From: Planctomycetota bacterium
GTDB taxonomy: Bacteria > Planctomycetota > Phycisphaerae > WQYP01
Reading direction: 5' to 3'
Assembly (NCBI GenBank): GCA_021799715.1
Contig: JAJYZY010000158.1
Span: 1-5,142, forward strand
Length of the DNA: 5,142 nt
In this document: positions 1 to 5,142 of the stretch, in pieces
Numbering within the stretch: position 1 is the stretch's first letter
How the letters are laid out: the number at the start of each line of letters is the position of its first letter
Position numbers and translations under genes: made by a program
Notes under the pieces: model-generated
What the model saw: the letters and a program-made list of their open reading frames with translations, nothing else
Told to the model about the DNA's origin: nothing
Databases searched by the model: none

Positions 1-1755
1 TGCGGTTGAATTGCTTCTCCGGTTCCAGTTGTTGACCAGATCAATGGCCTCGCGGATGCAGGTCAGCATGCCCAACGCCAGAATATCAATTTTCAAAATC
101 CCCATCGCATCCAGATCATCTTTATCCCATTGAATGACCGACCGGCCCGGCATGGCGGCGTTTTCAATCGGGACCAGTTCGCACAGCGGTTGTTCGGTAA
201 TGACAAAACCGCCCACGTGCTGCGATAAATGCCGGGGAAAGCCGATTAATTCCCCGGCCAGTTCCAGCACCTGCATCAGGGTTGGATCCAATGGGTTAAG
301 CCCCAGTTCCCGAAGCTGTTTTTCCCGGATCATTCCCTTTTCCCACCAATCCCCGCTTTTGGCCAGTTTGTCCGCGCAATCCAGTGACAACCCCATGGCT
401 TTTCCGACGTCCCTTAGAGCGCTTTTGCGCCGATACGAAATAATCTCCGCGGTAAGCGCTGAACGATCATGGCCAAAACGTGTGTAGATATATTGAATAA
501 CTTCTTCCCGGCGTTCATGTTCAAAATCAATATCAATATCCGGCGGCTCATTGCGTTGCCTGCTGATGAACCGTTCCATCAGCAGATCAATGCGCTGCGG
601 ATCCACCGCGGTAATGCCCAGGCAATAGCAGACCGCCGAGTTGGCCGCCGCTCCACGTCCCTGGCATAAAATATTCCGTGAAATCGCGAAGCGTACAATG
701 TCATATACGGTAAGAAAGTAGGCGGGATAATTTAATTCTGCAATCAGCGAAAATTCATGCTCCAACCGCCGTTGCAGGCTTTCCGGAACGCCGTCCGGAT
801 AGCGTTTCGCGGCGCCTTGTCCGGTCAGATGAATCAGATATTGCATCGGCGTTTGGCCCGGAGGGCATATTTCATGTGGATAGTGATACGCCAGTTGAGC
901 CATGGAAAAACTTTTCGTCCGCTCCGCAATTTCAACCGACCGCGCAATGGCCCGCGGATAATCCCGAAATAGTTCACACATCTGCGTGGGAGATTTCAGA
1001 TGCCGCTCGGCATGGGCAATGCGATCAAGACCCAGCTCATGAATGGTGCGGCCCATGCGAATGCACGCCAGCACATCCTGCAGGCGACAGCGTTGCGGCG
1101 TGTGATATAGAACATCGTTTACCGCCACCAGCGGCACATCGGCGCGGTGTGAAAGGTCCGCCAAATGCCCCAGCCGACGTGCGTCATCGCCGCCATAATG
1201 GCGGCTGGCCGCCAGGGACAACCGATCTTCCTTAAACACGGATTGTAACGAAGCCAGCAAACGCTCCATGGTTCCATCAGGGCGGGCGGGGGGAACGACG
1301 ACCGCCAGCAGGCCGGTCTGATATTCAAAGACATTTTCCAGTGTGATGCGGTAAGAACCCTTGGCGGCTTGCCGGCGGCCCAGCGTGATAAGTCGGCATA
1401 ATCGGCCATAAGAGGCCACATCCGTGGGATATAACAGCAGTCCATAATTGTTGGAAAATTCCGATTCAGCGCCCATGGCATCAAGATGTATATGGGTTCC
1501 CACAATCAGGTGTATGCCGGCCTGTCTGGCCGCGGTATAGGCCCTTACCATGCCCGCCATCGTGGCATGATCCGTCAATGCAATGGCATCATGGTTCAAT
1601 TCGGCGGCCCGCTGGATAAGTTCTTCCGGATGGCTGGCACCATGCAGAAACGTGAAGTTGCTGGTGGTTTGCAGTTCCGCATATCCCGATGCACATGTCG
1701 GGTCCCGCCGATGTGTTACCATCGGTTTATAACGCTTTTCAGGCTGTTCCGGCAT
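1..1755 (-). CDS. dnaE2: Error-prone DNA polymerase III alpha subunit DnaE2/ImuC, N-terminal 585 codons (3' end beyond the left edge)
   Basis: This is a C-family DNA polymerase that carries out error-prone synthesis past DNA lesions in the SOS mutasome, together with ImuB. The frame is open for 585 codons and leaves the window without a stop; family members are usually about 1,000-1,100 residues, so roughly half is visible. An N-terminal PHP domain starts near residue 25 (YAELQTTSNFTFLHGASHPE, then ALTDHATMAG near 58-68). The palm follows: GRGAAANS at 366-373, the catalytic PDIDIDF at 405-411 (Asp406 and Asp408), and the third acidic residue Asp557 in LKIDILALG. The SQHVGGFVIT segment (511-520) is typical of DnaE2. 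An in-frame TGA lies three codons upstream of the ATG at 1755, so the start is there or at Met12 (1722). Neither has a clear Shine-Dalgarno. It lies 130 bases downstream of imuB on the same strand, as expected for one operon. Replicative DnaE is less likely given the imuB neighbour and the motif style. Confidence 0.94.
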   Translation of the reverse strand, partial: MPEQPEKRYKPMVTHRRDPTCASGYAELQTTSNFTFLHGASHPEELIQRAAELNHDAIALTDHATMAGMVRAYTAARQAGIHLIVGTHIHLDAMGAESEFSNNYGLLLYPTDVASYGRLCRLITLGRRQAAKGSYRITLENVFEYQTGLLAVVVPPARPDGTMERLLASLQSVFKEDRLSLAASRHYGGDDARRLGHLADLSHRADVPLVAVNDVLYHTPQRCRLQDVLACIRMGRTIHELGLDRIAHAERHLKSPTQMCELFRDYPRAIARSVEIAERTKSFSMAQLAYHYPHEICPPGQTPMQYLIHLTGQGAAKRYPDGVPESLQRRLEHEFSLIAELNYPAYFLTVYDIVRFAISRNILCQGRGAAANSAVCYCLGITAVDPQRIDLLMERFISRQRNEPPDIDIDFEHERREEVIQYIYTRFGHDRSALTAEIISYRRKSALRDVGKAMGLSLDCADKLAKSGDWWEKGMIREKQLRELGLNPLDPTLMQVLELAGELIGFPRHLSQHVGGFVITEQPLCELVPIENAAMPGRSVIQWDKDDLDAMGILKIDILALGMLTCIREAIDLVNNWNRRSNSTA

Positions 1756-1844
1756 AACAAATCAATGGACCCATTCACGCTGCCGCAATCATCAAATGTC
1801 CAATAGGACATTTTCAGTGCGGGAAATTCCGGCGCATGCGTCAT
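1716..1844 (-). CDS. Possible 42-residue small ORF in the imuB-dnaE2 gap
   Basis: An ATG-started ORF fills most of the gap between imuB and dnaE2 and overlaps the first 40 bases of dnaE2 in another frame. It begins MTHAPEFPAL and ends KSVINRW. It has no recognisable domain, no signal peptide and no good Shine-Dalgarno. Its TAA overlaps the alternative dnaE2 start at Met12 (ATGGTAA, 1716-1722), an arrangement compatible with translational coupling. It may equally be a chance open frame in a spacer; I assign no function. Confidence 0.15.
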   Translation of the reverse strand: MTHAPEFPALKMSYWTFDDCGSVNGSIDLLCRNSLKSVINRW

Positions 1845-1885
1845 TGCTTAATTTTCAAAACCGACATTCCACTTGCCCTGATGTT

Positions 1886-3439
1886 CTATACCCATAATCC
1901 ATGCACCAGCCATTGTCCCGTTTCCAATTCATGAAACACCCATAGCCATTGTCCGTTCTGATCCAGCACGGCAAAGTAATCCCGTGTGATTGCCGCGGTG
2001 CCTGTCCACCAGGCAGTGGTTAATCGTTCCGGCCCCAGCGCCCGCCGACAGGTGTAAATGTGGCCCCGCCATTGAATATGTTCCGGCGCGTTATTCGCGC
2101 CGCCGGTTATCACCTGCGCCGCTTCGGGCGCGGCCAACAGCAGTGAGGGGCGCGGGGTGGTGACAAAATCATCCGATCGTATTATTGCGCCGCCGCGGGT
2201 TTCCAGCGCATTTAATCGCATGGCCTGTTCGGGAATATGTGAACGTCCCGCCGCAACCATGCCGATGCGCATGGCCGGCAGCCGTGCTCGCAAAATATCC
2301 AGCACCGGCGCTAAAGGCGTCATAGCGCCGCTGCGGCCCCATCCGGCGGGGGTATCGGTGCATAATTGTTCCGGCGGCAGAAGATGTGTTTCCACGGCGC
2401 GGAGGGTCAATATTTCCAGGCCGCCGACCAATCGCAGTTGCTCGATTCGCGGTTTAACCGCCGCCCATAATCGCTCCGCGCTCCGTACCGCCTGGGCCAG
2501 TGGAATGGTAATAATGGATGTCTGTGCGCCCGATGCGCGCATTTCCAACTGCGTGGTGCCTATATTGCGTTGCGTTAATTGGTGCGACAGCTTGTCGGTT
2601 AAGGCCCGTGCCGCCAGCATAATGCCTTCCAGATTTTCCACCGGTCCATCGGCCCGCCATTGTGCCTCCGGCGCGGTGGATAACGTCAGTACAGTGGGCA
2701 GTTCCGTCCGCCTGCCCAGCAACTGATCCACCCGCAGCAGCAATTCCGGCGGAAATCGAACCGCCAGTTGATCCCGGTTCATCGTCATCACCTGCCCCGT
2801 GCGCGTTATGCCAACCTCCCGTAACGCCGCCTGCGTATCCGTGCTGATGCGCAACGCCGCTACAGGAAAATCTTCCATGGCCGCCGCAATATCCGCGGGA
2901 TCATCAATTATTGTGGGAACCGCCGCATAACGGGCCATCGCCATGGCACTGCCAATGGTGGGGGCAACAGCGCCACGACATGATAGTTCATTGCGCCGCA
3001 GGATTCCCATGATGCGCCGGGTCAATGCCATCGGCCCGCCGGCAAGATGTTCCATGCCGCTGATATTGAATAACAGACAATCCGAACCGGGGTGGGGGTC
3101 GTTGCTGGGAAATGGCTCGCCGATGCTCACTGCGGGGGAAAATCGCAGTGCCCATCGCGCCAGTTTTTCCAGTAATTGCCGGCTTGCCATGCCGTCCCAT
3201 GGCATTATCACCACCCGCGGCAGCAATGCCCGAGCTTCCGATACGGCCATGCCCGGAAAAATGCCGCGTCTTTGGCAGGTAGCGCAACACCGTCCCACGA
3301 TTTCCTGCCGGCTCTGTGACAGGAACAATAACAAGGGGCCCTGGGTGATGTCGGACCGTAACGCATTGGTCCTTCGTTGTTTTAACCGCGTCGCCTGAAT
3401 ATCCCAATGCGGCAGATAAATACACAAAAACAAACTCAT
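1886..3439 (-). CDS. imuB: ImuB-like inactive Y-family polymerase homologue (SOS mutasome scaffold)
   Basis: The 517-residue product has the usual ImuB length and layout. In the family, ImuB is a catalytically dead Y-family polymerase relative that links DnaE2 to the sliding clamp during damage-induced mutagenesis. Visible features are the N-terminal CIYLPHWDIQA (6-16), the palm-like segment with GMAVSEARALLP (63-74), LLFNISGMEHLAGG (122-135) where active enzymes carry acidic residues around LDVTG, a helix-hairpin-helix-like region near 190-243 ending DQLLGRR, a little-finger-like region near 255-350, and a conserved C-terminal part with IQWRGHIYTCRRALGPERL (455-473), ITRDYFAVLD (484-493) and LVHGLW. 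The tentatively aligned catalytic Glu is Cys121 and the usual LDVTG Asp is Asn125. The place where a QLxLF-type clamp motif is expected reads PEQLCTD (356-362), a poor match. The start is supported by GGAG six bases upstream. dnaE2 follows on the same strand; imuA is not seen next to it. Confidence 0.92.
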   Translation of the reverse strand: MSLFLCIYLPHWDIQATRLKQRRTNALRSDITQGPLLLFLSQSRQEIVGRCCATCQRRGIFPGMAVSEARALLPRVVIMPWDGMASRQLLEKLARWALRFSPAVSIGEPFPSNDPHPGSDCLLFNISGMEHLAGGPMALTRRIMGILRRNELSCRGAVAPTIGSAMAMARYAAVPTIIDDPADIAAAMEDFPVAALRISTDTQAALREVGITRTGQVMTMNRDQLAVRFPPELLLRVDQLLGRRTELPTVLTLSTAPEAQWRADGPVENLEGIMLAARALTDKLSHQLTQRNIGTTQLEMRASGAQTSIITIPLAQAVRSAERLWAAVKPRIEQLRLVGGLEILTLRAVETHLLPPEQLCTDTPAGWGRSGAMTPLAPVLDILRARLPAMRIGMVAAGRSHIPEQAMRLNALETRGGAIIRSDDFVTTPRPSLLLAAPEAAQVITGGANNAPEHIQWRGHIYTCRRALGPERLTTAWWTGTAAITRDYFAVLDQNGQWLWVFHELETGQWLVHGLWV

Positions 3440-3445
3440 GTCACA

Positions 3446-3449
3446 CTCC
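3446..3449 (-). promoter_or_regulatory. Ribosome binding site of imuB
   Basis: GGAG on the minus strand lies six bases before the ATG at 3439. This good spacing fixes the imuB start at the N-terminal MSLFLCIYLP. Confidence 0.7.
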
Positions 3450-3453
3450 GTGA

Positions 3454-3474
3454 GTTAGGTATATGTTAGGTATA
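3454..3474. promoter_or_regulatory. Tandem repeat, candidate SOS/LexA-type operator
   Basis: GTTAGGTATA occurs twice (3454-3463 and 3465-3474) with an 11-bp period, about one helical turn, placing both copies on the same DNA face. It covers the predicted -10 and the early transcribed region of imuB. The GTTA-N7-GTTA layout resembles the direct-repeat LexA box GTTC-N7-GTTC of Alphaproteobacteria in spacing but not exactly in sequence. The repeat is directly visible; repressor identity is inferred from the genes controlled. Confidence 0.45.
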
Positions 3475-3498
3475 ACACATCGGTATGCGAGATGTCAA
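3469..3498 (-). promoter_or_regulatory. Probable imuB-dnaE2 promoter
   Basis: On the minus strand a perfect -35 box TTGACA (3493-3498) is followed after 18 bases by TATACC (3469-3474), four of six matches to the -10 consensus. The promoter would give imuB its own short leader. The -10 lies inside one copy of the tandem repeat at 3454-3474, so a repressor bound there would block RNA polymerase. A second TTGACA lies further upstream (3564-3569) but has only a poor -10 partner. Confidence 0.5.
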
Positions 3499-3517
3499 AT
3501 CAAATCCTTTTAAGCGT

Positions 3518-3533
3518 CCGCCCGGGCCGGCGG
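3518..3533. repeat. G+C-rich inverted repeat in the imuB/tRNA divergent spacer
   Basis: CCGCC and GGCGG form 5-bp arms around a 6-base centre that includes part of the palindrome GCCCGGGC. It lies between the two TTGACA boxes of the minus strand. No T-run follows on the plus strand, so it is not a convincing terminator. Its role is unknown. Confidence 0.3.
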
Positions 3534-3585
3534 CATTCGTTTTAGCATTTTCCGCCGCAACGGTGTCAAGAAATATCAACCATGT

Positions 3586-3591
3586 TAAAAT
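3586..3591 (+). promoter_or_regulatory. Probable -10 element of the tRNA-Leu gene
   Basis: TAAAAT ends 14 bases before the first base of the tRNA. This would place the transcription start about seven bases before the mature 5' end. No convincing -35 box is visible at 16-18 bases upstream. Confidence 0.4.
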
Positions 3592-3605
3592 GAACCCATT
3601 GACCC

Positions 3606-3687
3606 GCTCGGGTGGCGGAATTGGCAGACGCGCCGGATTTAGGTTCCGGTTCCGAAAGGAGTGCAGGTTCGATTCCTGTCCCGAGCA
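3606..3687 (+). tRNA. tRNA-Leu, anticodon UAG
   Basis: The 82-base gene folds as a class II tRNA. The acceptor stem GCTCGGG (3606-3612) pairs perfectly with CCCGAGC (3680-3686), and A3687 is the discriminator. The D stem is GCG/CGC with a loop containing TTGG. The anticodon stem CCGGA/TCCGG (3633-3637 and 3645-3649) is perfect around the loop TTTAGGT, giving anticodon TAG at 3640-3642. A long variable region with TCC/GGA follows, then a T arm GCAGG-TTCGATT-CCTGT. CCA is not encoded. It reads CUN leucine codons. Its 3' half overlaps the integrase reading frame on the other strand, marking it as the integration site. Confidence 0.96.
3639..3687. other. Likely attachment-site core in the 3' half of tRNA-Leu
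   Basis: The integrase abuts and reads into the tRNA 3' half, the typical target of tRNA-using tyrosine recombinases. The tRNA is complete, so the element must have brought, or regenerated, an identical 3' part. The exact crossover and core length cannot be seen here because the other end of the element lies outside the window. Confidence 0.6.
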
Positions 3688-4928
3688 TATTGAGATATGT
3701 ATTCTTGTGAATATGAATGCAAATCCCTGCAAATGGCGTCATTTGCATCTCCTGCCGCTGGATTATTCCCTTCCTTGCAGGGCATTTCGGGCGCTTGCTG
3801 CACCGAGTCCCGCACCGCGGGCTGCTTCGATGATCCGATGGCCTTGGCATAATCATCATCCGTGACCTGCAGGTAGTGCTTTATAGCAATGCGAGGGCTG
3901 TTGCCCAGCCAGGCCGTTACCGTATGAATTGGAAAATCTTTTATTAGTTCCGTTTCTCTGCTGCTGCGCAAATTTACAAAAAGCTTTGGCCATGGTGCCA
4001 CACCTGCCTTGGCGATAATCCGCTCAAAGTGGGTCCGCAAATTAACGGTGTTGCTGCGGTATCGTTGAACAATATGCTTTGCTTCTGGAAGGGCTTCCTC
4101 AAACGCCTCCGTCAGCGCCCGCTGCAATTCAGGAAACAAGGGAATAATCCGACTTGATTTACCTTCATGATGCGCGGTCTTGGGTGATGGCACTGTCAGT
4201 CGCGAATCTTTCCAGTTCACATGCTCCCATTGGAGAGATAAGACTTCGCTGGGGCATCGTAGGCCACCATAACGCACCAGACAGACAATGGCTTTCCAGG
4301 TTGCATCGGGGCAATGTTGTAGTATGGCTTTGGTTTCTTCTTGGGTTACGTAACGGAATTTGTCGGGATTGCTCCGCACCTCCGTGGCCATCCCCGCAAA
4401 CGGATTATCCGGAATAAGCTTGTATCGTTTGGCTGCATTAAAAATTTGGCGACAAATCCCAATTCTTCGGCGAACGGTGTTGGGACCTAACCCTTTTCCC
4501 TCCAGATAGAGTCGTATTGCATCCGCATCTGTCGGCGTTATTTCTGGCATACGCTTAGATGCTCCGACACTTGATATTAGATCGGCCTGTGCATCGGTAT
4601 ACCACCGCAAAGTAGTTGCCTTAATATCAGTACGGGAGGCGATATACCGTTCTAAAAATGACCCCAAATCGCTATTCTCTTTGGGCGGAACCAATCCCGT
4701 CGTTGCCACTTTCGCGTGAAACTCATCAGACAGCTGGGCAAGCCAAGCGGACGTTTCCGCATCCACGGGTAGATTGGAATGCTTCGAGGCAACCAAGCTC
4801 TCGATTCGAATCCGTACTGACTCGGCTTGACGTTTGGTAATTTTACCCAGCCGTATTGACTTGCGCGTACCATTAAGGTGAAATTGAATCCTCCGGCCAC
4901 CGGATGATTCAGTATATAGTGTCGCCAT
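3639..4928 (-). CDS. Tyrosine recombinase (site-specific integrase) of a tRNA-Leu-integrated element
   Basis: The 429-residue product matches the integrase style common in Planctomycetes. It would catalyse strand exchange between the element and the tRNA-Leu site. The N-terminal part (GGRRIQFHLNG, 10-20; IRLGKITKRQAES, 25-37) is followed by a SAM-like core-binding domain (about 87-175) and the catalytic domain. Catalytic candidates are Arg224 in GGLRCPSEVL, Lys250 in SPKTAHH, Arg321 in NLRSSRETEL, and the nucleophile Tyr352 in KHYLQV. The two usual histidine positions are Val318 and Asn343 here. The start at 4928 has AAGGAA six bases upstream and a TATAAT promoter element at 4963-4968; the upstream in-frame ATG at 5018 would lie before that promoter, so the 30-residue extension is rejected. 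Residues 415-429 (ARDRNRTCTPFGTGT) and the TAA stop are encoded by the complement of the tRNA. The region looks visibly less G+C-rich than imuB, consistent with transfer. Confidence 0.93.
   Translation of the reverse strand: MATLYTESSGGRRIQFHLNGTRKSIRLGKITKRQAESVRIRIESLVASKHSNLPVDAETSAWLAQLSDEFHAKVATTGLVPPKENSDLGSFLERYIASRTDIKATTLRWYTDAQADLISSVGASKRMPEITPTDADAIRLYLEGKGLGPNTVRRRIGICRQIFNAAKRYKLIPDNPFAGMATEVRSNPDKFRYVTQEETKAILQHCPDATWKAIVCLVRYGGLRCPSEVLSLQWEHVNWKDSRLTVPSPKTAHHEGKSSRIIPLFPELQRALTEAFEEALPEAKHIVQRYRSNTVNLRTHFERIIAKAGVAPWPKLFVNLRSSRETELIKDFPIHTVTAWLGNSPRIAIKHYLQVTDDDYAKAIGSSKQPAVRDSVQQAPEMPCKEGNNPAAGDANDAICRDLHSYSQEYISQYARDRNRTCTPFGTGT
3686..3713. repeat. Two consecutive small inverted repeats at the tRNA 3' junction
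   Basis: CATAT-TGAG-ATATG (3686-3699) is followed immediately by TATTC-TTGT-GAATA (3700-3713). Each has perfect 5-bp arms and a 4-base centre. They start at the last acceptor-stem base of the tRNA and lie inside the integrase coding tail. They could be core-proximal recombinase sites or chance structure in A+T-rich DNA. Confidence 0.35.
3717..3748. repeat. TGCAAAT direct and inverted repeats, candidate arm-type integrase or excisionase sites
   Basis: TGCAAAT occurs at 3718-3724 and 3728-3734 with a 10-bp period, then in inverse as ATTTGCA at 3741-3747. The second and third copies form a perfect 7-bp hairpin with a 6-base loop; the outer pair ATGCAAAT/ATTTGCAT has 8-bp arms. The cluster starts 30 bases from the tRNA end. 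No T-run follows on the plus strand, so a tRNA terminator is unlikely. Confidence 0.45.
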
Positions 4929-4934
4929 GTTGTA

Positions 4935-4940
4935 TTCCTT
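4935..4940 (-). promoter_or_regulatory. Ribosome binding site of the integrase
   Basis: AAGGAA on the minus strand lies six bases before the ATG at 4928 and selects it over the longer in-frame start at 5018. Confidence 0.7.
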
Positions 4941-4962
4941 TCCAAAATGCCGTTTTCGCTCA

Positions 4963-4968
4963 ATTATA
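4963..4968 (-). promoter_or_regulatory. Probable -10 box of the integrase promoter
   Basis: A perfect TATAAT on the minus strand lies 34 bases before the integrase ATG, giving a leader of roughly 28 bases. A matching -35 box is weak: at a 17-base spacing the hexamer is TTCACT. Activation by another factor, or a weak promoter, is possible. Confidence 0.5.
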
Positions 4969-5018
4969 GTGTTTGGTTTGACGCAAGTGAACAATCGATC
5001 GAGATTTGCCATCGACAC

Positions 5019-5142
5019 GTCAGGGCGAAATCATATATAGACAATCATATATGACGATTTGAGTTTTCCCGTGTGTCCGGGCATGCCGGTCGCAGCTTTT
5101 CCGCCAACGGGCGTGAAAATGGCGTATATTGCTCGTTTTAAC
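5019..5142. other. Right-edge segment with no identifiable gene
   Basis: This segment lies upstream of the integrase, presumably inside the island. Two frames stay open to the window edge and are too short to judge. One is a minus-strand tail ending in TGA at 5031-5033, with about 36 codons visible (last residues SSYMIVYI). The other is a plus-strand frame from ATG 5083 (MPVAAFPPTGVKMAYIARFN). Neither resembles a family I know. Apart from the repeats at 5029-5054 I see nothing else. Confidence 0.4.
5029..5054. repeat. AATCATATAT direct repeat with palindrome upstream of the integrase
   Basis: AATCATATAT occurs at 5029-5038 and 5043-5052 with a 14-bp period. The second copy extends into the perfect 10-bp palindrome TCATATATGA (5045-5054). 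It lies about 60 bases upstream of the integrase -10 box, so it could be a regulator binding site for the integrase or for a divergent gene. Confidence 0.35.

Noticed and set aside
1119..1505. 128-codon minus-strand ORF beginning MWEPIYILMPW
   Set aside because: It is out of frame with dnaE2, which is clearly coded through the same bases with recognisable PHP-domain sequence.
1771..1782. AATGG-N2-CCATT inverted repeat upstream of dnaE2
   Set aside because: The arms are short with no supporting context, and it lies inside a putative transcribed spacer; probably chance.
2157..2726. 189-codon plus-strand ORF
   Set aside because: It lies antisense to imuB, is rich in Arg, Ser and Pro with no domain, and is explained by the G+C-rich coding of imuB.
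2943..3398. 151-codon plus-strand ORF
   Set aside because: It is an antisense shadow of the imuB N-terminal half and has no recognisable features.
3728..3747. Hairpin as a rho-independent terminator of the tRNA
   Set aside because: The stem is A+T-rich and is followed by CTCCTGCC rather than a T-run on the plus strand.
3717..3748. CRISPR-like repeat array
   Set aside because: The repeats are only 7-8 bp, partly inverted, and lack regular spacers; no cas gene is present.
3485..3865. 126-codon plus-strand ORF spanning the tRNA
   Set aside because: It reads through a well-folded tRNA and antisense to the integrase tail; no protein family is recognised.
4929..5018. 30-residue N-terminal extension of the integrase (MSMANLDRLF...)
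   Set aside because: It would need translation from upstream of the TATAAT promoter element, while the ATG at 4928 has a strong Shine-Dalgarno and matches the expected N-terminus.

Overview
This window looks like one end of an integrated genomic island next to a chromosomal DNA-damage mutagenesis locus. The integrase's N-terminal pattern (GGRRIQF, then RLGK and RQAE) and its NLRSSRETEL box are the type I associate with Planctomycetes. The G+C-rich coding of imuB and dnaE2 does not contradict this. The phylum call is an inference from protein style only.

Region 1 (1-3439, minus strand) is a two-gene mutasome cassette transcribed leftwards. imuB (1886-3439) encodes a catalytically degenerate Y-family-like scaffold protein. 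Next comes a 130-base gap that may hold a 42-residue small ORF. dnaE2 (also called imuC) starts at 1755 and runs off the left edge, so only its first 585 codons are visible. No imuA and no lexA are visible beside them. The imuB promoter region has a perfect TTGACA -35 box, and its -10 region is overlaid by a tandem 10-bp repeat with an 11-bp period, a plausible SOS operator.

Region 2 (3606-3687, plus strand) is an intact tRNA-Leu(UAG) gene with a long variable arm and no encoded CCA. It diverges from imuB.

Region 3 (3639-4928, minus strand) is a tyrosine recombinase whose 3' end runs antisense through the 3' half of the tRNA. Its last 15 residues are the complement of tRNA sequence, and its TAA stop is the complement of U33-U34-A35 in the anticodon loop. 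This is the typical layout of an element integrated into the 3' end of a tRNA gene, so the rest of the island should lie to the right of the window. Short inverted and direct repeats fill the junction (3686-3748), and a second repeat cluster (5029-5054) lies upstream of the integrase promoter.

Working together: ImuB would recruit DnaE2 for error-prone synthesis across lesions after DNA damage, while the integrase would maintain or mobilise the neighbouring island. The integrase points towards imuB with no obvious terminator between them, so read-through would cross the tRNA in antisense and enter the mutasome operon. The last 124 bases (5019-5142) contain no gene I can identify.
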